Below, piece by piece: positions 6,558 through 11,829 of a stretch of DNA of 20,118 nt. How positions within the stretch are numbered: position 1 is the stretch's first letter; each line of letters opens with the position of its first letter. Where the stretch lies: the NCBI GenBank assembly GCA_023268595.1, contig JALQUD010000008.1, positions 1 through 20,118 of the forward strand. The letters run 5' to 3'. The DNA is from Candidatus Saccharimonadia bacterium. GTDB lineage: Bacteria; Patescibacteriota; Saccharimonadia; Saccharimonadales; UBA4665. Under the pieces are notes generated by a model. It was not told the DNA's origin and searched no databases. It saw only the letters and a list, made by a program, of their open reading frames with translations. A program made the position numbers and the translations under genes.

Positions 6558-6677
6558 ATGAAGCCCAAAAAGCCACTCCAAAAACAACCGGCACACAAGC
6601 TAAATCAAAAGCAGTTCATCGAGTTAGCGAACTTCCTGCACGGCCGCTACGAGACATATAAGGACTGCCGGGCTTGA
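6558..6677 (+). CDS. short basic ORF (39 aa), possibly truncated
   Basis: ATG at 6558 opens a 39-residue ORF (MKPKKPLQKQPAHKLNQKQF, then IELANFLHGRYETYKDCRA) that stops at TGA 6675. The basic N-terminus and the helical FIELANFLHGRYETYKDC part read like genuine protein, and the ORF sits directly upstream of the recombinase, where small element regulators are often found. The frame stays open after the TGA for about 27 more codons, with less protein-like content. It may be the start of a longer gene cut short. There is no good Shine-Dalgarno. Low certainty. Confidence 0.35.
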   Translation: MKPKKPLQKQPAHKLNQKQFIELANFLHGRYETYKDCRA

Positions 6678-6814
6678 TGTAAGAGTAACACTAGTATCGG
6701 GTATGTATCGCGACTACACGCAATATCACTATCTCACCGCTGCAAAGGGCCGCTTCTGTAACCGTGTCGCGCGGATACCCCAGGAGCTGTCCTTTGCCGC
6801 TATGAGGTATTGCC

Positions 6815-7222
6815 ATGGCCGCGCAAGCAATTGCCCTCTGTAGGGTTTCAACAGCCGAACAGAAATTAAACAGCAGCTTGAGCCGCCAGGAAGAGAATGT
6901 ACTCAATACAGCCGACAAGCTGGACGCTAAAATAGTCAAATGGTGGTCCGGTGACGTTTCAAGTAAAGCCGACACCAATCTGAAGCGAAAAGACCTGAGG
7001 GAAATGCTTGCCTACTGCAAATCAAACCGTAGCATCAAATACCTCATAGTAGATGAACCGGATAGGTTTATGCGTTTCATTGACGAGGCCTTTTACTTCG
7101 AGGTTGAATTTCGGCAACTCGGCGTAAAACTTTGGTACGCTTCTGATGACAACTTGAACACAGGCGACCTAATGGCTAAGATGCTCAAGTTTGCCAAATA
7201 CTTCCCGGCCGAGGGGCAGTAA
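6815..7222 (+). pseudogene. large serine recombinase, N-terminal (catalytic) fragment
   Basis: The first part of a site-specific recombinase. Residues 1-134 form the serine resolvase/invertase domain: ALCRVST with R10 and the nucleophile S12, SLSRQEENV, and LIVDEPDRFMRFIDE in the place of the usual LDRLSR motif. A GAGG sits 7 bases before the ATG. The frame runs into TAA at 7220 only because of one extra base around 7214-7217. Shifting frame there gives the expected family sequence SNVERQTKSINGHKKQF (7218-7268), and a missing base near 7269 returns to the original frame at DGRYTF (7271). The gene therefore appears as two ORFs separated by about 55 out-of-frame bases. It would have made the enzyme that inserted this element at ssrA. 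Confidence 0.75.
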
Positions 7223-7306
7223 CGTTGAACGTCAGACCAAATCTATTAACGGCCACAAAAAGCAATTCAAGACGGTAGATACACTTTCCCACCCAAACCT
7301 GGATAC

Positions 7307-8314
7307 ATGAAAGGTACGCTACCGGGCATACATATACGTAAACCCGGCGTATTCGAGCCGCTGCAACAAGCTTTCAAAGAGGTAGCGTCTGGATTATACA
7401 CGCCACGTGAAGCCTTAGACCGACTGAACGAAAGTAGCTTCACAAAACTCCACAGTGCATGGCGTATGGACAAATTCAAACAGTTTGCCGTGGACCCCTA
7501 CTATGCCGGCCAACTTGGGATGAGTAAACAGGTACAAGCAGAAAATAAACGAGGCTTGCACGAGGCCATGCTTACCATGCCCGAACATTTAGCCATTGTT
7601 GAAACGACAGAGGGCACGACCAAGCGGCGTGGCGCTAAGAAGCAATACAACCCCGAGTTTCCTATGAACAAACTGCTACTTTGTGCAGATTGCCAACTAG
7701 AGGCTAAGTTCACCGGTTCGAAGAAAAGTAACGGTATTCAGCGAAACGTCACGAAGTATTATTGGAAGTACAACTGCCGCGGCTGCGGTAAATCATTCCA
7801 CCGCGACGAGGTGCATGCCGCAATTACGGAGAGACTAGGCCAGTTCAGCTATGAAAATCACCAGCGAAAAGAATTTATTGTAGCACTAGCCACTGTCTTG
7901 GAGCGAAAACAAAAGGACAAATTACAGTACGCAGCCAATCTGCAGAAGCAACTGGAAAAGCTAAACGCCAACAAGTCGGCAATGATACAGAAACTAGTCC
8001 GGGCCGATGACGACTTAAAAGAAGATATTAGGACTGAAATAGTAAACATCAAGGCCGCCATAGCTGATACCGAGCGCAAGCTGCACGCGGCCAGTGACCT
8101 TGAGCAAGACCTAGTGGATTTTATGAAGTTTGCCCTAGAATATACAAATATATTGAAGGAAGACTGGTGGGAGCCGGACCATGAAAACAGAGTGAGGTGC
8201 CAACAATTGCTTCTGCCCGGCGGAATTTCGTTTAACTCGCAGAAAAAAGTTGGCACCCCGGAAATAAGCCCTATTTACTCCTTACGAGCCAAACAAAAAA
8301 GACCTACGAATTGA
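7307..8314 (+). pseudogene. large serine recombinase, C-terminal (DNA-binding) fragment
   Basis: Continuation of the recombinase in the same frame as the N-terminal piece. The homologous sequence actually begins at 7271 (DGRYTFPPKPGYMKG), and the ATG at 7307 lies inside it. It contains the recombinase domain (PGIHIRKPGVFEPLQQAFKE to GLHEAMLTMPEHLAIV). A zinc ribbon follows with two CxxC pairs (LCADCQ and NCRGCGKSFH), then a long coiled coil (about LERKQKDKLQYAANLQKQLE onwards, 65 residues). The usual C-terminal block is QQLLLPGGISFN and ISPIYSL. Joined with the N-terminal part the enzyme would be close to 500 residues, normal for the family. Its stop (TGA 8312-8314) overlaps the tmRNA terminator and lies 15 bases from the attachment repeat. 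Confidence 0.75.
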
Positions 8315-8324
8315 TCGTAAGTCT
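8295..8324 (-). terminator. intrinsic terminator of ssrA
   Basis: On the minus strand AGACTTACGA (8324-8315), a 5-base loop and TCGTAGGTCT (8309-8300) form a 10-bp stem with one G-U pair, followed directly by a run of T (8299-8295) and G. It starts 4 bases after the tmRNA CCA end. It lies inside the integrated element and overlaps the last codons of the recombinase gene, so the element may supply the terminator now used by ssrA. Confidence 0.7.
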
Positions 8325-8328
8325 CTTA

Positions 8329-8339
8329 TGGTGGAGCTG
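8329..8339. repeat. right attachment repeat within the tmRNA 3' end
   Basis: TGGTGGAGCTG, the complement of the tmRNA terminus CAGCTCCACCA. The second copy is at 3521-3531. Confidence 0.6.
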
Positions 8340-8729
8340 GCGGGTACCGCCCCCGCGTCCGCCGGTTCATCTGGCTGGTCTTCTACAGGCATAGTCGTTC
8401 TTTAAAAACTTAACGCCGGGTTATCGAGAACGACAAACATTCCTGGCGCGCAATCCTAGGTCTTAGCAGAAGACGGGGATGTCGTCTTCTGAGCAATCAG
8501 AAAAATATGTAACGCATACCTGCTATCTGATGTCACTGGTATGCATTGCTGTGGTTCTTAGGCCAGAGCTGGTGCGGCACTGCGACTGGCGAGAACGCGG
8601 TCTGCCATGTCACTTAAAGTGTCGCTCAAAGAAGCAGTTTTTGCATCTATTGAAATGTGCCTATGACGCTGGCAAGCGACCTGCTGATCCAACCGATAAA
8701 GTCCAACGTCGAGCTTAAAATTCAGCCCC
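8329..8729 (-). ncRNA. ssrA: tmRNA (trans-translation RNA)
   Basis: A 401-base gene read on the minus strand. The 5' end GGGGCTGAATTTTAAGCTCG (8729 downward) matches the tmRNA opening GGGGCTGA...TCGAC. The 3' end GACGCGGG...CCCGCCAGCTCC plus ACCA (to 8329) gives the tRNA-like half, and GGGGCUG pairs with CAGCUCC as a 7-bp acceptor stem. The message part has a resume codon GCA at 8644-8642, preceded by AATAGAT (compare UAGUC in E. coli), and a tag that begins AKTASLSD and ends SAAPALA before TAA at 8560-8558, 28 residues in all. The RNA rescues stalled ribosomes with SmpB. The T-stem GCGGG/CCCGC encloses GGCGGTA instead of the usual TTCRANY loop. The mobile element sits at its 3' end without destroying it. 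Confidence 0.9.
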
Positions 8730-8739
8730 ACATACCTTA

Positions 8740-8767
8740 ATTTTAACACAATAAGCAAGTATATCAA
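8740..8767 (-). promoter_or_regulatory. promoter of ssrA
   Basis: Minus strand: TTGATA (8767-8762), a 16-base spacer and TAAAAT (8745-8740), ending 10 bases before the mature 5' end at 8729. It is divergent from the promoter at 8780-8808, with only 12 bases between the two -35 boxes. Confidence 0.55.
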
Positions 8768-8779
8768 GCCATAAACGTA

Positions 8780-8808
8780 TTGACTTGTAAATAGACTTGT
8801 GATATATT
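8780..8808 (+). promoter_or_regulatory. strong sigma70-like promoter of the 125-aa orphan gene
   Basis: TTGACT (8780-8785), a 17-base spacer and TATATT (8803-8808). The spacer and hexamers are close to consensus. The predicted start near 8815 gives a leader of about 190 bases to the ATG at 9007, containing the stem-loop at 8908-8965. Confidence 0.65.
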
Positions 8809-8907
8809 TAACAGTAACTTTGTAGAGCTTATGATTTGAGACATCATACTGCCTCATCAAGCTCCGGAGTACCTTAACATCGACAACAGGTACAGGATTG
8901 ATAGGAT

Positions 8908-8965
8908 CCGGACGGGATATATGCTTACGACACGCTTAAATGTCGCCGGTTTATATCCCGCCCGG
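8908..8965 (+). repeat. 14-bp stem-loop in the leader of the 125-aa orphan gene
   Basis: CCGGACGGGATATA (8908-8921) pairs with TATATCCCGCCCGG (8952-8965), 13 of 14 positions matching, around a 30-base loop. It lies about 40 bases upstream of the ATG at 9007. It could be a 5'-UTR regulatory or stabilising structure, or a paired protein-binding site on DNA. There is no T-run, so it is not a terminator on this strand. Confidence 0.5.
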
Positions 8966-9006
8966 GGAAGAAACATCCAATCTACACTGATTGAAGGAGT
9001 TTTGCC

Positions 9007-9384
9007 ATGTCTGCCCCCACCCTCACCAAGCCCGTCACCACCCCGTCGATCATCTTCACGGAGTGCTACTACACCAGCCAGACCACCGTCGAGCTCAAGG
9101 AACTCGGTGGAACCGATCAGCACTTCCAGATCATGACCGAGGTCATGATCAGCATCAGCCCCGACAACATCAGGGTCATGATCACCGACGACGGCAGCGC
9201 CGTGCTCACTCCCGTTCAGGGAAAGTACGATGAGGCCAAGCCCTTCACTATCAGTGAGCGGCTCAAGGCCAAGATCATCGGGCTCATTCTCGAGCAGGCC
9301 AAGCATCTGCGACCGGGCAAGATGATCGTCGTGAAGGAGTTCAACGGAGCATCTTTCCCGCCCGCGACCACCCCGACGAACTGA
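9007..9384 (+). CDS. orphan protein, 125 aa, unknown function
   Basis: A 125-residue protein I do not recognise. The start is firm: GAAGGAG precedes the ATG at 9007 with good spacing, and a near-consensus promoter lies upstream. It has no signal peptide or membrane helix and is probably a small alpha/beta protein: strands around SIIFTECYY, HFQIMTEVMISIS and IRVMITDDG, then a helix ERLKAKIIGLILEQAKHL, with a proline/threonine-rich tail. Codon use stands out: leucine is mostly CTC and isoleucine ATC, whereas the neighbouring minus-strand genes prefer CTG for leucine. It is the only plus-strand gene between the mobile element and the right edge. High expression or acquisition by transfer could explain both. 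Confidence 0.75.
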   Translation: MSAPTLTKPVTTPSIIFTECYYTSQTTVELKELGGTDQHFQIMTEVMISISPDNIRVMITDDGSAVLTPVQGKYDEAKPFTISERLKAKIIGLILEQAKHLRPGKMIVVKEFNGASFPPATTPTN

Positions 9385-9444
9385 CACGCCGACGCTACCG
9401 CGTCCTTGCAACACCCCACCCAACACCACAACCCGGTGAAAGGT

Positions 9445-9552
9445 TAGCGAACAAGACAGCAGGTAGCGCGACGGTGCAATTCAGGGTTGGTAGGCGGCGT
9501 TTTCGCTTCCTATATTTCTTCCCCCGTCTCCTCCTGTTGTCATTGTTCGCTA
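9445..9552. repeat. long imperfect inverted repeat between convergent genes
   Basis: TAGCGAACAAGACAGCAGG (9445-9463) is complementary to CCTGTTGTCATTGTTCGCTA (9533-9552), giving 19 pairs with one bulged base and one G-U pair around a loop of about 69 bases. It fills most of the gap between the 125-aa gene and rsmA, which are convergent. No target-site duplication flanks it. A structured RNA, a bidirectional 3'-end element or a small MITE-like insertion are all possible. Confidence 0.5.
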
Positions 9553-9655
9553 CTATGAGTGAGTGCTCATACTGATGAGTTCATCTCCAGACGAAAGTCA
9601 GAGATGACAGGCATACCCAAGCCTGCCAAAAGGACGAATAGCGTCATATCAATAA

Positions 9656-10447
9656 TTACAGATACGTTGCCACATAGGCGACATACAGCTGGTGCCACTG
9701 CTCCAGCGTCAGGTTCTGTGCCCGCAGTTGCGGGTCGATGCCGGCCGCTTTCAAAAGGGCTTCGGTCTGGCTTTTATCAAGATGCAGGCCCCCGCTGATC
9801 GAGTTGCGCAGCGTCTTGCGCTTCTCACCGAAGCCGGCCTTGACCAGCCGGAACAACAACTTGGAATCGACGCCATCGAATAGCGGCTTTTTGCGGCCTT
9901 TGAGGATAACGATCTGCGAGTCAACCTTGGGCGGCGGCGTGAACAGTTCAGCCGGTACCAGCGGCCCCAACGACACCTGCCAATGGAACTGCGCGGTCAC
10001 GCCCAGGATGGACAGGTTGCCCGGCTTGGCCGCCAAACGTTCGGCCACCTCTTTCTGCACTAACAGCACGGCGTAGGCCGGCTTGTTGGAAGCTTCCGAC
10101 AATACCCGCACCAGGTTGCTTGTCAGATAATACGGGATGTTGGCCACCACTTTATAACCTGCCGGTAGCGACGTCAGGTCAAAGCGCAGGATGTCCGACT
10201 GGACCACTTGCAAATTGCCGGCCGGCACCCTGCTTGGCAGCTCGTGGTACAGTCGCTCGTCGAACTCCACGGCAACTACCCAGTCGGCTGCCGCTACCAG
10301 CTTGGCAGTCAGCGTACCTAGGCCCGGGCCGACCTCCATGATGGTATCACCCGCCCCGACGTGGGCAGCATCAAGCATCGCCTGCAAGCTGGCGTCGTCG
10401 TGCAGCCAGTGCTGGCCAAGTGATTTTTTGGGGATCGGTTGGCTCAT
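9656..10447 (-). CDS. rsmA: 16S rRNA dimethyladenosine transferase RsmA/KsgA
   Basis: A 263-residue protein of full family length. It methylates the two adjacent adenines near the 3' end of 16S rRNA (A1518/A1519 in E. coli numbering) with S-adenosylmethionine during small-subunit maturation. Visible motifs: KKSLGQHWLHD (7-17) at the N-terminus; motif I EVGPGLGTLT (38-47), the SAM loop; VEFDERL (60-66); QSDILRFD (83-90); the catalytic NIPYYLTS (103-110); QKEVAERL (131-138); and FTPPPKVDS. The helical C-terminal domain (GFGEKRKTLRNSI onward) is complete. It is the last gene of the minus-strand run, with its own extended -10 at 10492-10497. No strong Shine-Dalgarno precedes the ATG. Confidence 0.95.
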   Translation of the reverse strand: MSQPIPKKSLGQHWLHDDASLQAMLDAAHVGAGDTIMEVGPGLGTLTAKLVAAADWVVAVEFDERLYHELPSRVPAGNLQVVQSDILRFDLTSLPAGYKVVANIPYYLTSNLVRVLSEASNKPAYAVLLVQKEVAERLAAKPGNLSILGVTAQFHWQVSLGPLVPAELFTPPPKVDSQIVILKGRKKPLFDGVDSKLLFRLVKAGFGEKRKTLRNSISGGLHLDKSQTEALLKAAGIDPQLRAQNLTLEQWHQLYVAYVATYL

Positions 10448-10491
10448 CCGACCAATCTATCCATATTATTCGTACTAACAGTCATCCGCAC

Positions 10492-10500
10492 AGTATACCA
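10492..10500 (-). promoter_or_regulatory. extended -10 promoter of rsmA
   Basis: Minus strand TGGTATACT (10500-10492), a TG-n-TATACT extended -10. It lies about 45 bases before the rsmA start, in the short gap after the upstream gene. No clear -35 box is seen. Confidence 0.4.
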
Positions 10501-10502
10501 GG

Positions 10503-11777
10503 CTACCACCAGCCTTTGGCCTGTTTAGCCTGGTATGCGCCAGCCCAGCCGCCATACCGGCTGTTAGCGTACCCGCTGAAGAACTTCAGCTGGCAGACCG
10601 GGTCGTTCTGCCAATTCGGACAAGCAGCGGCAAGCTTGGAGCCCGGGCAGGCCTGGCCCAGGCCGGCACAACCACCGGCGTTGACGGCGGCCGGGTTCCA
10701 GTGTGATTCGTGGGTAATGACATAGTCGACGTAGGTATAATCCGACGGTGAAATGCCAGCCAGACCCATGTTGCCTTTGATACCGCTCAAGGAAGAGCCG
10801 CGTACCTCTATCTGCTTGACGGGATTCTTGGTAACGACCTCCTGGATGAGGCTGCGGCCGATCTCCTTGCCGTTCTGCAGCTGCAGCTGGAAAGTGACGA
10901 TCTTCTGGCCGGCCGAACCAGCCTGGCGGACAGCCGAAGTGCCCATGGCCAGCGTCGGATCCTGGATGACCTCTACCGGCATGGCGATATCCTGGGTCTC
11001 GCTGGCGATCTTAGTTCCCTGGCGCAGCAGGAAGACCTGCGTTTGAGCAGTCAGCTTGGTGTCAGCCGCCGGCTGCACGCTGTCGTCCTTCTCCAGCTTG
11101 ACGCCACGCTCCTTCAGCAGTTCGCCGACCGTCTTGGCCTGCGTACGCAACTGCACCGTCTCACCGTATAGGTTCATGGTCACCGGCATGGCCCGTTTGA
11201 TGGTCACCGTCGTCCCCAGAGTACCGTCCTTCAGGAATTCGGTGACCGGACGCGTCTCAAGCGCATCCTCCGGATACAAGGTTGCACCGGCCTGCTTGGC
11301 GACGCTACGGGGCGTGCTGGCAGCACTGAAGGCGAAGGTTTTGCGGCCATTGTCGACGACTTCGACCGGCTTGGCACGGTAGACGTTGATACGGAAGTCA
11401 TCCTGGTTGATCCGGGCATCCATCGATGGCTCGACCACATCACCCGGACCCATGCGGATGTCCAATTTCTTAAGCAGGCTGCGTACGTCGGTCGGGGCGG
11501 TCGGTACCGTCTGTTCGACGTCATCGTGGTTGACGATGACTACCAGCGCATTGGTAGCCCGTGCCTGGTCATTCGTGAACAACACATAACCGACCAGCGT
11601 GACGACAAGCAGCAACACGAAAGTCGCCGCCGGCACCATCAGGCGATGGATGCCAAAGAAGCGTTGCATACCGGCTTTGAAGCTGCGCCCCAAACGACGC
11701 GAAAAGCCTGCACCAGAGGCCGTCCGCCCGGAGGCTGACCCGATGACGTCAAGGGGATCTATCCGTTTTTCTCTCAT
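10503..11777 (-). CDS. G5/ubiquitin-like (DUF348) wall protein with transglycosylase-like C-terminus
   Basis: A 424-residue surface protein. A basic cytoplasmic start is followed by one transmembrane helix (about 48-67). Repeats of the DUF348 ubiquitin-like kind come next (about 77-140 with DVRSLLKKLDI, 145-200, and 198-250 with KTVGELLKERGVKLEKDD). A G5-type domain follows (about 255-328, from TKIASETQDI to NPVKQIEVRG). The C-terminal domain (about 345-424) resembles the transglycosylase/Rpf-like fold: YVITHESHWNP with E357 as the candidate catalytic acid, GGCAGLGQACPG and YGGWAGAYQAKQAKGWW, plus four cysteines. This layout is that of resuscitation-promoting-factor and YabE-type proteins, which cleave peptidoglycan. 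It lies 52 bases after uvrD. A TATAAT box (11818-11813) precedes it. Confidence 0.85.
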   Translation of the reverse strand: MREKRIDPLDVIGSASGRTASGAGFSRRLGRSFKAGMQRFFGIHRLMVPAATFVLLLVVTLVGYVLFTNDQARATNALVVIVNHDDVEQTVPTAPTDVRSLLKKLDIRMGPGDVVEPSMDARINQDDFRINVYRAKPVEVVDNGRKTFAFSAASTPRSVAKQAGATLYPEDALETRPVTEFLKDGTLGTTVTIKRAMPVTMNLYGETVQLRTQAKTVGELLKERGVKLEKDDSVQPAADTKLTAQTQVFLLRQGTKIASETQDIAMPVEVIQDPTLAMGTSAVRQAGSAGQKIVTFQLQLQNGKEIGRSLIQEVVTKNPVKQIEVRGSSLSGIKGNMGLAGISPSDYTYVDYVITHESHWNPAAVNAGGCAGLGQACPGSKLAAACPNWQNDPVCQLKFFSGYANSRYGGWAGAYQAKQAKGWW

Positions 11778-11782
11778 AGATA

Positions 11783-11818
11783 TAATAGCCGGATCGTTCC
11801 GGCCTTAGTACGATTATA
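11783..11818 (-). promoter_or_regulatory. -10 box and leader of the G5 protein gene
   Basis: TATAAT on the minus strand at 11818-11813, with a poor -35 inside the end of uvrD. A GCCGGA/TCCGGC stem with a 4-base loop lies between it and the ATG at 11777. The box suggests this gene can be transcribed apart from uvrD. Confidence 0.4.
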
Positions 11819-11829
11819 CCCTATGCGCG

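Larger units (their letters stand above)
3521..8339. mobile_element. integrated element at the 3' end of the tmRNA gene
   Basis: The segment is bounded by an 11-bp direct repeat, TGGTGGAGCTG, at 3521-3531 and 8329-8339. The right copy is the CCA end and acceptor stem of the tmRNA gene. Inside, every recognised gene runs on the plus strand, and base composition is visibly richer in A+T than the flanking chromosome. Content: two HEPN-like genes, a YdcF-like gene, a terminase-small-subunit-like pseudogene, an unknown gene, a short ORF and a large serine recombinase at the right edge next to the attachment site. There are no structural phage genes, relaxase or replication protein, so it is a small integrative element or a remnant of a larger one. 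Lesions in the recombinase and the terminase-like gene suggest it is no longer mobile on its own. Confidence 0.7.

Noticed and set aside
5481..6760. Genome-wide recoding of UGA
   Set aside because: UGA ends several clearly delimited genes here (for example 4792, 2255, 1081, 9384), and the helicase and glycolytic enzymes contain no internal UGA.
3539..8257. GTTGGCACC repeated at 3542-3550 and 8249-8257, with its complement GGTGCCAAC at 8196-8204
   Set aside because: The two right-hand copies are inside conserved recombinase codons and the repeat is only 9-12 bp, so chance is likely.
8479..8860. ORFs on both strands over the tmRNA gene
   Set aside because: The region is explained by ssrA; the minus-strand ORF merely runs into the tag reading frame.
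9555..9570. TGAGTGCTCA-like motif resembling a TetR-type operator
   Set aside because: The arms are only 4 bp, there is no promoter or regulator gene nearby, and it lies between convergent genes.
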